A stretch of 64,000 bases of DNA from Rebecca billardiae RCC1528 (lineage: Eukaryota; Haptophyta). The notes beneath the pieces were generated by a model that ran no database searches, was not told the DNA's origin, and saw only the letters and a program-made list of their open reading frames with translations. The stretch covers positions 248,001-312,000 of the forward strand of contig OZ251242.1 of assembly GCA_965240325.2 (NCBI GenBank), read 5' to 3'. Positions 1-12,200 of the stretch are shown here, piece after piece; positions within the stretch are counted from its first letter, which is position 1, and the number at the start of each line of letters is the position of its first letter. Position numbers and translations under genes: made by a program.

Positions 1-337
1 GGCGTGTGGCGCGCCCCAGAGCCGCTGCTTACAGGCCGGTTCCCTGGCCAGGACCGAGGACGGTCGGTGACTTGGTGAGGGCGTGAGGCTCCTGATGATA
101 AATTGACGAACGCCGAGGTGAGCTTGTATCTAAAGTAGCAGTGATGACGATGCCCATTATTCGATGATGAACAAGACCAGAATGTTTGACGTTCAGGCGG
201 GATTGTACAAGTATTTCATTACAAGTACAGCAGCTGTTACATACTGTCCAGTAAAGTAAGTGTTTACCGTACCCACTCGGCTCGGGCCAAGCAACCCCAA
301 CGAGACCCATACGTAGCCCCTCATCTTGGCGCACGCC
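1..337. other. intergenic, upstream of the GAF-like gene
   Basis: No convincing coding sequence is visible. Composition is less GC-rich than the following gene, as expected for an upstream region. The two minus-strand open frames here have no domain-like features. Confidence 0.5.
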
Positions 338-1698
338 ATGGTGGCCCTTGACGCCGACGCCGAGGCGCGCGCGGCGACCACGTTCGAGGCGACGGAGGAG
401 CTACTCGACGAGACGCTCGTCGTCGCGCGGGCCGACTACGCCATCCTCTGGACCTTCCGCCCCGCCGCGACCGAGGACGAGAAGGACATGCTCACGTGCG
501 GCGCGTACCGATCCGTCGGTGCGCGGCCGCGGCTCGCGCGGCGGTTCGCGCGGGATGGGCGCGCGCGCGCGCGCCCGTCGCCGTGCCGACTCGCCCGCCC
601 TTCCCTGCGCCCGCGCGCGCGCGCGCCGCGCCCGCAGACGGCGTGCTGATGGAGGGCTCGAGCACCGTGACGTTTGCGCCCGCCGAGGGCGTGCTCGGCC
701 AAACGTGGAGCCTGGGCTCGCCCTTCTTCGCGCCGGTGGTGAGCGCGCTCGACGAGGTGCGCTTCCCGCGGAAGCAGCTCGCCATGTTCGAGCGCGTCCG
801 CTCGATCGCCGCCTTCAAGTTCGCCAACGGCGTGCTCGAGCTCGGCTGCAAGAAAGGGTGGGCGGAGCCGCCGCACCTCGACCGCGCGTCCGTGCTCCGC
901 GTCGAGAAGAAGCTGCCGCTGGCGGCGCAGCTCACGCTCGACCTGGAGCGGCCGGGGCTGCTCGAGCGCGTGCTCGCCGAGAGCGGCGCGCACTACGCGC
1001 TCTTCTACCTCTTCTACGAGCAGGTCGAGGAGCTCAAGTGCCGGCTGTACGCGTCGGAGGACGGCGAGCTGATGCGCCAGTCCCGGACTTTTCCGTTCAC
1101 GTCCGGAATGGGCGCGATCGGGATGGCGTGGGAGGCCAAGTCGAGCTTCTTCATCGCGGACGCGGTGGCGGCGGACCCGCGCAAGTTCCTGCGCCAGCCG
1201 CTCGCCGAGGTCTACGCCGTGCACTCCATCGCCTTCATCTGCTTCAAAAACGGGATCCTCGAATTTGGCAGCCGCGGGCGGTGGGAGGGGCACCCTGGAC
1301 TGCCTGAGGCGCTGATGCGCGAGCTGAGTGTCGAGGAGGGCGGCGGCGGCGGCGGCGGCGCGGCGGTGGCGGCGAAGGGCGGCGCGGCGGAGGGCGGCGC
1401 GGCGAAGGGCACGGACGCGCGCCCGCCCGGCGCCGAGCCGCGCGCCGAGGGCGCCGCGGCAGACGGCGACGCCGCGGCGGCGCAGGCGGCCGCGCCCGAC
1501 GCGCCCGCCTCGCGCGCGGAGGGGGCGGCGCCGGCGGCGGGGACCGCCAACGCGCCGGGCGCGGGGGCGGCCGACGCCGACGCTGCCGCCGGCGATACGG
1601 TGGTGGGCGCCGAGGGTGCGGCGGGCGCCCAGGCGGCGGCGGGCGGCGCTCTGGGCCCAGAGGCGTTGGCGGCGGCGGCGGCGGGCGCGCCAGAGTGA
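338..1698 (+). CDS. protein with two GAF-like modules and an Ala/Gly-rich tail
   Basis: Two-exon model: 338-518 and 638-1698, intron 519-637 (GTGCGCGG...CCGCAG, phase 1), giving 413 aa. The start is the first ATG, in a GCCATGG context. Two similar modules follow each other. The first (about residues 25-175) runs from ADYAILWTFRP to FKFANGVLELGCKKGW. The second (about 205-310) runs from GAHYALFYLFYEQ to FICFKNGILEFGSRGRW. The pattern of aromatic strands ending in xxNGxLExGxxxxW resembles GAF-like sensory folds, including the N-terminal domain of plant MYC-type bHLH factors, but no bHLH follows. The last ~100 residues are Ala/Gly/Pro-rich and probably disordered. No catalytic residues were recognised; a ligand-binding or scaffold role is inference. 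The duplication and the splice are well supported by frame and phase. Confidence 0.72.
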
Positions 1699-1896
1699 GC
1701 GCGAGTTGCAATTCGTCAGTCAGAAATCATTCGATCTGAGAAATCGCGCGAGGAGCGTTTTCTATTTTTCGCGGCGCGGCGGCGGAGATTTAAATTAGTA
1801 GCAGGTGCGCAGATTCGTCGATTTATTGCGCGAATCCGCATTCAAACGGCATCACCAGCGCGCTGCGCGCTCCGAGCGTGCCCGCCGCGCGAGACG

Positions 1897-4800
1897 ATGC
1901 CGACGCCCGCGTCGCACCACCTGGGCGAGCTGGAGGAGCTGCGCCGGCTGACGGCGCTGTGCCGGGAGGAGCAGGTGGCCGAGCCCGCGCGAGTCGTCGA
2001 CGCGCTCGCCGCGCACCTCTCCTCCGCCCGCCGCCACGGCCGCGCCGACGGCGAGGCGCGGCAGCTTGCGCTCTCGGCTCTCGCGTTCCTCGCGCGCGCC
2101 GAGCGCACGCACGAGCTGATCGCGCAGCCCGCGCTGCTGCGCGACGTGTGCGCGGCGCTCGTGCACACCGAGCCCCCCGCCGCCTCCGAGTGGGCCGCGA
2201 TGTGCCTGCGCTACCTCAGCCGCCGCCCGGCCACGCGCGCGCTCATGCGCACCGCGGCGGGCGGCGGCGTCGACGTCCTCGCGGTGCTCGCGAGCTGCCT
2301 GCTCGAGGCGGGCACCGAGCCGAAGACGCGCTCGTGGGCGGTGAGCGCGATCGCGTACTTTGCGCGTGACGCGCCCTGCCGCGCCGAGCTCGGCGCGGCG
2401 GCGGAGGCCGTCGGCGCCGGCGCCGATTCGGACGCGGCGCTCGGCTCGCGGCTCGCGGAGGGACTGGTGTGCGCGCTGCGCTCGGAGGATGAGGACCTGG
2501 TGGTGTGGGCGGCGGAGGCGTGCGCCAGCCTCGCGCAGGACGACGGCTGCTGCGTCCGCCTCGCGCGCGCCGGCTGCGTCGACGCGGCCTCGTTCCTCGC
2601 GCTCCGGCCGCGGCCGCAGCTACCGGCCGTGGCGCGCCGCTGCGCGCTCGAGCTTCTGGGGCTGTTCGGCCGCTCGGCGGAGGCGCGGTCGGAGATGGCG
2701 GCGCTCGGCGTGCACACCGCCGCGCTCGCGCTGGTCGAGTCGGGCGAGTGCGTCCCCTGGGCGCTCGCGCTGCTCAGCGCGCTGTGCGCCGACGAGAAGG
2801 TGGCGGCCTCGGTCGCGGCGCGCGCTGAGCCAGTGCTCGGAGTTCTGCTGGCGCCGCGGCAGGAGGAGGCGGCGCGCGAGGCGGAGGCGTGCCTCGCGTG
2901 CCTCGCCGCGTTCGCCGCACACCCGCGCGCGCGCTCCGCGCTGCGCGCGCGCGCGACCGACGCGCAGCGCGGCGCGGCGCGCTCGCTGCTCGAGCGCGCG
3001 CGCGCCGCGGGCGACGCGCGCGCCGCGGCGCGCGCGCAGGCGGCCGCGGCGGCTCTGGAAGAGCTGCGACCGGAGGCGATCTCGCGCACGCGCGCCGCCG
3101 CCGCCGCCGCCGCCGCGCCCGCCGCGCAGGACACCGCCGAGCCGGGCGGCGGCGGCGGCGCGCTCAGCACGCCGCGCGCGCGTGGCGGCGCGGCGCAGCC
3201 TTCCGCCCTCGGCCGCGCCGCCGCGTCTTCGGCCGCGCCGCGCGCCTCAGCCGCGCACAAGGGCGCGGCGACGGGCGCGCGGCCGCTGAGCGCGCGCGCG
3301 TCGAGCGGGTGCGGCCGCAGCGCGCCGCGCTCCGCGCTCGTCCCAGCCGGCGCGCCCGGCGCGGACGACGACTCGCCGCTCACCGCGACCATCCGATCGG
3401 GTCTCGAGGTCGCGACTGCCGCGGTCCACGCGCCGCCGCCGGTGCCGCCGTCGCGCGCCGCCGCCGCCGCCATCTCAGCCGCGGCCGCGGGCGGTCCGAG
3501 CACGCCGCAGCCGCCGCCGCTGGTGGTGCGCACGCCGTCCGCCGCGAGCGTGAACGGCGTGGGCGCGGGCGGCGGCGCGCCCACGCCCGCCGCCGCCGCC
3601 GCGGCGGCGCACCCGCCACCCGCCGTGCGCACGCCGTCCGCCTCGTGCGGCGCGGGTGGTGCGCCGCCGCTCGCCGCCTCGGCCTCTCCGCAGGTGCTGA
3701 CCGCGGCGCTGCGCGAGCGCGCGCGCGCGGCGGACGTGCAGGTGCACGCCGCGCACCTCGCCCTCGCCGAGCGCGGCGCGGCCACCTCCGCCCTGCTCGA
3801 GGAGCTCTCCGCCATGCGCTTTGCGCTCGACGAGAAGGACGCCGCCGCCGACGCGACAGAGGCCCGCCTGCGAGCCGCGGAGGAGGCGCAAGCGGCGCGC
3901 GAGGCGGCGCACGGCGCGGAGCTAGGCGATGCGCGCGCGCGCGCGGCGGAGGCGGAGGCGGCCGCGGCCGCGGCGCGGCGCGCGGCCGAGGCGGACGCCG
4001 CGCACGCGCGCGCCGAGGCCGACGCGCTGCGCGCCGCGCTCGTCGACGCCGACGCCGCCGCCGCAGACGCCCTCCTCGCCGCAGTCACCGCGGAGCGCAC
4101 GCGCGCCGACGCGGCCGTTGCGGACGCGCTCGCCGGCTGGCGCGAAGACCTGTCGCGCGCGCGCGCCGCGGCGGAGGCGGACACGGGCGCGGCGGCGCGC
4201 GCGGCCGCGGCGGCGGAGGCGCGCGCGGCCGAGGCGGAGGCCAACGCGGCCGCGGCGTGCGAGGCGTTGGGCGCGGAGGCGGCCGCGCGCGCCGCGGCGG
4301 AGGCGCGCGCGGCCGCCGCCGAGGCCGACGCGGACGCGGCGCGCGCCGACGCAGAAGCCGCCTTTGAGGCCGCGGACGGCCGCGTGCGCGAGGCGCGGGA
4401 GGAGGCGTCGCGCGCGCTGGACGCGGCGGCGGCGGCGCACGCCGAGAGCGCGCGGCACTCCGCCGCCGAGGCCGCGGCGCAGCTGCAAGAGGCGCGAAGC
4501 GCGCTCTCGCGCGAGGCGCGCGCGCGCGCCTCGCTCGCAGATGCAAACGCCCGCGAGCGCGCGGCCGAACGAGAGGCGCACGCTCGCGCACTCGCCGAGG
4601 CCGCGACGGAGGCGGCGGTGGCGGAGCGGCTGCGCGGCGCGGCGGAGGCGGACGCGCGCGCGGCGGCGGCCGCCGAGTCGCACGCCGCGCGCGTCGGCGA
4701 GGCGCGCGCGCGCGCCGACGCCGCGGAGCGCGACGCTGCCGAGGCGCGCGCGCTCGCCGCGGCCGAGGCCGACGCGCGCGCCGTGCTAGGCGCCGCGCGC

Positions 4801-6095
4801 GACGCAAAGGCGGGCGAGCTGGCGAGTGCGCGCGCGGAGGTGGCGGCGGTGCGCGCCGAGGCGGACGCGCTCGTGCGCCGGCTGCGCGCCGCGCAGGCCT
4901 CCGCCGCCGAGGCGGCGGCGGCGCAGGGCGCGCTGCGCGCCGAGCTGGCCGGCGCCGAGGCCGGCGCGGCCGACGCGCCCGCGCTACGCGAGGCTCTGGC
5001 CATCGCTCGCGCCGAGCGCGCGCGCGCGGCCGCTGGCGAGGAAAGCGCCCGCGCCGCGGCCGAGCGCGCGCTGGCGGCCGAGCGCGCGCGCGCCGAGGCG
5101 GAGGCGGGTGCGCTGCGCGCCGCGCTCGCGGACGCCGAGGGCCGCGCCGAGGCGGCCGCCGCCGAGGCGCGCGAGGCGGGAGCGGAGGTGCGCCCGCCGC
5201 GTGCCGACCCGCCCGCGCCGCGGCCGCGCGCGTGCGTGCGCGTGCGTGCGTGCGCGTGCGTGCGCGTGATGCGCGCCGCGCGCGCGGCGGCTGCTGCGCC
5301 CTCGCGTGCCGCAACGCGGCGGTGCGCCGCCGTGCTCGCGCGCGCTCAGCCGGCCCGCTCTCACGTCCCCGCGCCGTGCGCCTCCCTGCCGCAGGACGCG
5401 CGCCGCGAGCTACAAGAAGCCACGCGCGCCGCGACGGCCACCACCACGCCTGCCGACGGCGGTCCGAGCGCTGAGCAGCACGGCCGCGCCGACGCGACTG
5501 ACGCCGCCACGCGGCATGAACGGTGCGGCGCGCCGCGCACGCGCCGCGCACGCGCCGCGCACGCGCCGCGCACGCGTGGCGAGGCGCGGCCGCCCGGCGC
5601 GCGCAGGCTCACGCGCGCGTGCGTGTGTGCCCCACCTGCCCCGCCGCCTGTGCGCGCGCGCGCAGTCACCTGCGCAGCGCGCGCGCGCGGCTGATGCGGA
5701 TGGAGGCGCGGTTTGTCGACGCGCTCGAGAACGATGGCGGCCGTCTGCGCGAGGAGCTGCAGCACACGCGCACGCTCACCGCCAAGGCGAGCACGCCGCC
5801 CGCGCACGCGCACCACCTCCACCGCGGCGGCGCGAGCGCGAGCGCGGGCGGCGCCGGCGCAGAGGGTGCGGCGCTGCGCGAGCGCCAGCTGGCCGCCTCG
5901 GCCGAGCCGCCGCGCGAGAGCGCCGCCGCCGCGTCTTGGCTCGGCGCGGGCGCGCTCGGCGGCGCGGCGCCGCAGCCGCGCGCATACCCCGTGCCCGCCT
6001 GCGAGGCGGAGGGCGGTGCGCACGGTGGTGGCTTGCTTGCCGCCGAGCTCCTGGCGGCGGCGCCGGGCCGGGGTGGAGGACACCGAGCTTGCTGA
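1897..6095 (+). CDS. ARM-repeat-like / long Ala-rich coiled-coil protein
   Basis: Three exons: 1897-5187, 5395-5522 and 5666-6095; introns 5188-5394 (phase 0) and 5523-5665 (phase 2). Both donors read GTGCG and both introns end in CAG. The predicted protein is 1282 aa. Intron 1 is a multiple of three without stops, so an unspliced reading stays open to 5694, but its low-complexity GT/GC text looks intronic. Residues 1-350 are helical repeats with the LALSALAFLAR and WAAMCLRYLSRR pattern of armadillo-type folds. Residues 350-600 are Pro/Ala/Gly-rich. Residues 600-1095 are a continuous Ala/Glu/Arg/Asp coiled coil, continued by exon 3 (MRMEARFVDALENDGGRL). A structural or scaffold role is inferred from architecture only; no orthologue was recognised. 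An alternative exon 3 acceptor 12 bp downstream keeps the same frame. Confidence 0.7.
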
Positions 6096-6744
6096 GGCTG
6101 CTGACCTACTGCTGGACGAAGAGTGGCCCGGGCGCGGACGCGGGCGGTCGTGGCCGGAGTGTTATTATTACTTATTTTGAGCGCAGTGACGATGACTACA
6201 TTGACTATACGACGGACCGGACCGCGCCCGGCCCGCTGCGTGTCGCGTGACGATGTCGCGATGACGCAGGCGCACATCGTCATCGACATCGTGCGCGCGA
6301 TGTCATCACTGATAATATCGTCCGACAAATTGATGCTGAGTTTATATTTATCAAATAATTCGGGTCACCTACCCGGTCCCGGCCGGCCGCGCGCCATTAT
6401 TACAATAACAATATATATATATGATGACGACATATATCAATATCATATATATATCGATCGTCGCATCAGTTGAACTTCGGAATAGTCGTAGTATATCACA
6501 TTCACTCTGTCTGATGTCGTCGACACTGACAGTCCGAGCTGGACTACCCGTGCCGCCTCGCTCGCGGACCCCGCGGCGGACCGCGGCCACGGGCTGTCTG
6601 CGCGGGCCGTGGATTCGGAGCCGTCCGCGCACTCCGAAGCCAATGAGCAATTCGGTTTTGCCTTTTGGTGCAGCCAACGGCCGTCGCAGACGGCATTGCG
6701 GTCAATGGTCTTGCTGGCCATGCACTCGTAGCAACGCGTCCGGC
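6096..6744. other. convergent intergenic spacer with a TA microsatellite
   Basis: This lies between the 3-prime ends of two convergent genes. It becomes AT-rich after about 6150 and contains a short TA tract near 6411-6422. No gene was recognised. Confidence 0.6.
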
Positions 6745-7623
6745 CTAGCATTCCATCGCGAGCTCGTTGGCGGGCGGCACCCACGCGAACTCCGTGTCGT
6801 TGTGCCGTGCGTCGAAGGCGGCGACGGCCCGCGGCAGCGTCAGGTAGTGCCGGAGCGCGCGGCACATGCCGGCCTCGATCTCGAGCTCGTCCTCCGGCGC
6901 CGCCCACGGGAAGCTCGTGTCGCCCTGTTGCCGGTCGAAGGCGGCGGTTGCGGCGGGCAGCCCGCGCAGCTGGCGGCGCACGGGGCAGGCGTCCTCGTCG
7001 AGCTCGTCCTCCGGCGCCACCCACGGGAAGCTCGTGTCGCCCTGTTGCCGGTCGAAGGCGGCGGTTGCGGCGGGCAGCCCGCGCAGCTGGCGGCGCACGG
7101 GGCAGGCGTCCTCGTCGAGCTCGTCCTCCGGCGCCGCCCACGGGAAGTCAGCGTCGTTGTGGAGCCCGTCGAAGGCGGCAACGGCGTCCGGGAAGGCGGC
7201 GCGCATTGCGTTCTGCGGCGCGAACTCGTCGGCGTCGTCGAGCTCGTTGTCGGGAGCGGCGCACGGGAACTGGCTGTCGTTGTGCCGGAAGTCAAAGCGC
7301 GCGACGGCGCTGGGGAAGTCGGGCTCGTACTCGTCGTCGTCTTCGGGGACCCATGGGTAGTCGTTGTCGTTGTTCATCCAGTCGAACAGCGCCATGGCGC
7401 GCGCGAAGTCGTCCTCCTTCGTCTGGAACTGGAGCTTGCGCGCCGCGCCCGAGCTCGAGCCGAGCGAGTCCCGGCGCGCGCCGAGGGTGGGGCTGACGTA
7501 AACGTCGGCGGGCTTGTGGATCATCGAGCGGCAGTCGTGGTTGAAGTCGAAGCGCTGCAGCGCGCGCGGGAACTCCGGGTCGGTTGGGCCTAACATGGGC
7601 GAGATCTCCTCCATGGTCGTCAT
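6745..7623 (-). CDS. acidic repeat protein with seven FDxxxxDxxFPW-type repeats
   Basis: Single-exon, 292 aa, starting at the ATG whose complement lies at 7621-7623 and ending in TAG. From residue ~13 the protein consists of seven copies of a 35-42 residue repeat. The consensus is (L/F)PxAxAAFDxxxxDxxFPWxxPEDEL, followed by an acidic and then an Arg-containing linker. Well-kept examples are FPDAVAAFDGLHNDADFPW and LPAATAAFDRQQGDTSFPW. Repeats 5 and 6 are near-identical and correspond to a 117-bp DNA duplication. The first repeat has lost the FPW part. There is no signal peptide or membrane segment, so it is probably cytosolic or nuclear. I do not recognise the family. Regular spacing of FD and FPW aromatic motifs in an acidic chain suggests a multivalent short-linear-motif scaffold, which is inference. 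Confidence 0.72.
   Translation of the reverse strand: MTTMEEISPMLGPTDPEFPRALQRFDFNHDCRSMIHKPADVYVSPTLGARRDSLGSSSGAARKLQFQTKEDDFARAMALFDWMNNDNDYPWVPEDDDEYEPDFPSAVARFDFRHNDSQFPCAAPDNELDDADEFAPQNAMRAAFPDAVAAFDGLHNDADFPWAAPEDELDEDACPVRRQLRGLPAATAAFDRQQGDTSFPWVAPEDELDEDACPVRRQLRGLPAATAAFDRQQGDTSFPWAAPEDELEIEAGMCRALRHYLTLPRAVAAFDARHNDTEFAWVPPANELAMEC
6886..7119. repeat. 117-bp coding tandem duplication
   Basis: Two adjacent 117-bp units (6886-7002 and 7003-7119) differ at very few bases. The start of a third copy, about 28 bp, follows at 7120. The period is 39 codons, so expansion adds whole protein repeats without changing frame. Confidence 0.9.
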
Positions 7624-8554
7624 GCGGTCGGTCGTGCGGTGCGTGTGGTCGGGTTGCGTGGTTGCGTTGATCGCGAAGTGCCGAAGTCAAGGTTTGGGGT
7701 CGGTCGTGGGCGGAGGCCCCGGCCACTTCCGTTTGGCAAACAGTAGGCGCTGCTCTGTTGGCGAATCAGCAGCGCGCTTGCAGATGATGACTACGACGTG
7801 GGCTTGAAGTTCGCCTATCGGAAAGCCTGGAAGTCGAGACAGGACAGCGAAACTTCACGGCTCGGCTTGGGAGGCGTCAACCCGGCAAGCCCTTGGTGCG
7901 AAGATCACTTGCGGATGCGGGAATCGAAGTGCATTTTTCCTGCAATTGCGTGGCTTAAGACCTTGAAGGCGAACTCGAAATACCGGGGGGGATTGACGAC
8001 ACAAGTTACCGCAACCTACCCACATGATGCGCTTGATTGTATACCGTCGAACTTTTTGACAACCTGCGAATCGTCATCATCACGATCTGCAAACTCGCGA
8101 TCACGATGCCGGCCGTCCTCGCTGCGGCTGTCGACGTCGCGCGTGTGCCTTGATGCCCGTGACCGAGTCCGCCGGGCGGCCGGCTTCTTCGTTAGCGGCA
8201 CACGCAGCTAGTGAAGCTCGTGACAGCGGCACCTATCACCTGCCATGGCCGGACCCACACTGAGCACCGCGCCTGACAGGCTTGGTGGCGCGGTGCGCCC
8301 GCAGCCGGCCGGCACTCCAGGTCGGTCGGAGCTGAGCCTCGAAGTCCGCCGCCCCGCCGGACACCGCGCCAGCCACCGCAGCCGGCGGACCGCGAGCCTC
8401 AGGCCGAGCTGACGCGGCGTGACACGCTTGCCACGCGGCGCCGATCGCGGACCGGCTCCACGCGCGACTGGCCTCGGCGACCTCGGCCGGGCTCTGTGGC
8501 CGCACGCCGCCGCGACTGCTGGCAGCCCTGCTGCGCCGTCAGCAGACTCGGCCG
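7624..8554. other. intergenic spacer
   Basis: Upstream of the repeat protein and downstream of the channel gene. Frames at 7798-8211 (plus, non-ATG start) and 8208-8933 (minus) lack protein-like composition. No RNA gene was recognised. Confidence 0.5.
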
Positions 8555-9210
8555 TCACGGTGGGCTGGCCGGCTGCGCGGCTGGCCGCGCCTCCGCCTCC
8601 GCCGCGCTCGCGCCATCGGGCGCGACCGGCGCCGTCGCGGCGGCCGCGGCGGGGTCGGGCGCGACCTTGGCGCGCCTGTACCCAGCGGACGACGACGAGC
8701 AGCGGGACGCACCCTCGCCCTCCGCGCCGCCGCACGCGCCGCCAGCGCTGCCGCACCGTGCCGCGGCGCTTTGTCTGCTGCTGGGCCCGTGCGCTTTCGG
8801 CGGCGTCGGCGCCGGCGCCGCCGCCGCCGCCGCCTTGTGCGACTGCGTGCGGAAGTGCAGCACGGAGGGCATGCCGTACTGCGCGAGCGGGCTCGAGCCG
8901 GCGGCGTGCTCCGCCGCGCCCTTCCCGCCCCACATCGGCTCCGTGCGCCGGCTGGGCGAGCTCGCGCCGAGCGGCGCAAGCAGCGAGCTTGCCGAGCCTG
9001 CCGACGTGCGCGACTGGATGGCGGGCGCCGAGAAGCGCACGGTGCGCTCGGTCGCGGGCGCGCCGGGCTCGGCGGCGGCGCCCGGGTCCGAGCGCGCGGT
9101 CTGCGGGCCGTACGCGCTGAGCAGGTACTCCTCCGACAGCTCCTTGCCCGACGCGTAGTCGTTGGCGATCGCGCGCATCAGCGCGATCAGCGCGTCCGGA
9201 CGCTGCGGGT

Positions 9211-9243
<33 letters not shown>

Positions 9244-12200
9244 CGAAGAGCTTCATCAGCCCGTTCGACTCGCGGCGGCGGAGGAAGAGCGCCTCCTCCC
9301 ACTTGCGCGAGCGGTCGTGCTCGACGGTGAACGTCTTCGCCTCCTTCATCTTGCTCACCTCCTGCGCCGCACGCACCGCGCGCACCGCGCGCGTGGGCGT
9401 GGGCGGGGGCGCGCGCGCGTGAGCGCCCGACACGCGCGGCGGGTGCGGCGCGGCCCCGTCCGGCGGGTGCGGCGGCGCGGCCGGCCGGCGCGCCGCGCGC
9501 GCGCACCTTCCACCACGGGAGGAACTCGACGAAGGAGATCTGCCCGTCCACGTCCGAGTCGAGCCTCGCCACCGCCTCGCGCAGCTCGGCGCGCGTCAGT
9601 TCAATCCCCATGTGCGCGAGGATGGACTCGAGCTCCGTCTTGGAGATGGTGCCGGAGCCGTCCACGTCGAAGGAGGCGAAGACCTTGCGCACGTCGTAGT
9701 CCTCGAACCACGAGGCGTACTCGTCGAAGCCGATGGAGCCCGAGCCGTCCTGGTCGAGCTCGCGCAGCGCCGCCTCGAGCTCCTCCCCCTCCAGCTGCGA
9801 GCCAATGCTCGCCATCAGCGCGCCCAGCTCGGACGCGTCGATGGTGCCCGAGCCGTCCTCGTCGAACTTGAGGAAGACCTTCTCGAGCCCGTGGCGCTGC
9901 CACCACGCGATGAACTCGGCGAAGGAGATGGTGCCGTTGGTGTTCACGTCGATGGTGGCGAGCACCTTGCGCAGCTCCGCCGTGCTCAGCGACTCGCCCA
10001 GGTCCTTGAGCAGGTCCCCCAGCTCGAGCGTCGAGATGGCGCCCGAGCCGTCCACGTCGTAGCGCTCGAACAGCGAGCGCACGCCGTTGCTCAGCACCAC
10101 CACGTAACGGTCGGCGGAGACGCCGCCCTTGCGGTCGTTGTGCAGCGCCTGCTGCGGGAAGAGCGTGGCGAGGGAGTGGTTCTTCGAGCGGTGCACGCGC
10201 TTCTCCGTCTCCACCGAGTAGATCTCGAGCACCAGCGCGGCGAGCAGCGACAGCATGATCGCGTTCGTGAGCAGCACAAACGAAATCAGATAAGTCCAGG
10301 TCACAAACCGGCCGCCGTCGCCGTTGAGCGCGTAGACGACCTCATTCCAGTTGGCGGAGAGGACGAGCTGGAGCAGCGTGATGATCCCGATCGTCGCGTC
10401 GTCGAACGACGGGCACCACGCCAGGCACGCCGCCGCCGTGCCCGCGTCCCAGTCCATCTTGCCGTGGAACGCCTCCAAGCCGATGATCAAATAAAAGTAA
10501 AACACCATCAGGATCGTGCCGAGGATCGTGCCGATCACCGGGCGCATCTGGCCGAAGGTGGCGGAGAGCACGCGCAGCTTGTGCGAGTGCGTGAAGACCG
10601 AGAGCGTGCGCGCCACGCGCAGCACGCTGAGGATGTGCAGCGCGCCCGCCGCCACCGGGTCCGCGGGCGCCGCGCCGAACGCGCTGATCAGCGCGACGCG
10701 TCCGCAGAGCACCAGCACCGACCCCGCCGCCATCGCGGTGTCGAGGCGGTTGCGCTCGCTCTCCCAGTAGCCCGCGGGCGAGTGCGCGGCGACCTTGAGC
10801 CCCCACTCCAGCGTGAGCACGCACACGTACCCCGCGTCGATCGCCAGCGCGCCGCCCACCGAGAAGTGCGTGCGCGTCGCCGGGTGCGCCTGCATCGCCA
10901 GCAGCACGACATAGGCGACGATCGTCCCGAGGACGCCCAGCTCGAACGGCTCGGAGGCGGTGACGGCGCGGAGCGCGTTGAAGCGGCGGCGGAGGCACGG
11001 GAGCAGCCGCGTCACGTCCTGCCGCGCCTCGCGCACGTCGAGCAGCAGCGCGTCGCTCAGCCGGATGAACTCGGCGGCGGTCACGGTGTTGTCCCCGTCT
11101 GCATCCAGCAGCTTGTACAGGAGCGAGCGCTCGGTCGCGGAGCCGCCCGGCTGCACGGCGGTGATGAGCTTGGTGAACTCGGGGACGGAGATGGCGCCCG
11201 AGTTGTCCTCGTCGACCAGCGCGAACGCCATGAGCAGACACCGCCGCTCCACCACCTTCTCCTCGAGCACCTTCAGCCCGTGGAAGCGCTTATAATAATC
11301 GAAGACGATCGCCACGATCGCCGGCATGATCACGATCGTGCCCACAAACACGAAGCCTGCGAAGTAGAGGAGCGAGGCGGGGTGCAGGTTGAGGGCGGGC
11401 CACATGACCGACGGGTAGTTCTCGCCCGTCATCAGCGTGAGCAGCGAGACGAACGCCAGGTCGAACGAGTCGAACGCGTTCGAGTCGTCGCCGTTGTGCG
11501 GAGGGCCCCGCAGGTTGGTTGCTGAGAAGAGGGTCACGCCGATGATCGAGTAGAGCAGCGTGAAGACGAGGCCGAGGAGGAGGAGGTCGCCGAGCGAGGG
11601 GAGCGTGTCGATGATCGAGAGCACCGAGTTGAAGCACGCCTTGTTCGTAAAGGGCAGATACAGCATGCGCAGCGGCCGGCTCCACCGCATGTACCCGACC
11701 GTGCCGCCGGACGCGAGGGCCACCACCAGGGCGAGAACCCAATCGACCGAGCACGCGAGCGCGATGGCGCAGCGGAAGTAGTTCTGGCGCTGCGCGGCGT
11801 GGGCGCGCGGCGGGGCGGGCGGCGGCGGGTCCCGCGCGCGGGCACGCGTGAGCGGCGGCGCGGCCGCGCCCGCGCCCGGCCCGCCTGGGCTCGCACCCCG
11901 CCGCCCGCCGCCCCTGGCCTGGCGGCGCCCACCCGCTGCCAGCCGGTGCGGCAGCTCGCGCCCTCACGCGCGCGCCGCGCGCGCTGCATGGCCGCCACGC
12001 GGCGCGGCGCACATTCTCGAGGATGGCGGCCCAGCGCTCGTAGCCAAAGTTGAACACCACGTCGAGCACGTACGCCGTCGCGCACACGCCCTCGATTGGC
12101 ACGAGCCACCACGCCCACGGCTGCGCGGCAGGGTGGGAGGAGAGCGGCGCGACGTGCGTGACTGGCGGCTCGAAGAAGGTGATGACGAGGTAGGTGGCGA

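Noticed and set aside
324-340. 17-bp identity TCTTGGCGCACGCCATG with 47853-47869
   Set aside because: Too short to mean much in GC-rich sequence. The second site has no similar gene after it.
2211-5003. 930-codon minus-strand frame opposite the coiled-coil gene
   Set aside because: It is almost only Ala, Ser and Arg, the mirror image of a GC-rich Ala/Glu/Arg coiled coil. The plus strand has protein-like repeats and splice sites.
8208-8933. Separate minus-strand gene downstream of the channel
   Set aside because: It overlaps channel exon 4 in another frame and is Arg/Gly/Ala-rich without motifs.
9612-11525. 637-codon plus-strand frame opposite the channel gene
   Set aside because: Shadow of the minus-strand EF-hand and membrane-helix coding sequence; no domain of its own.
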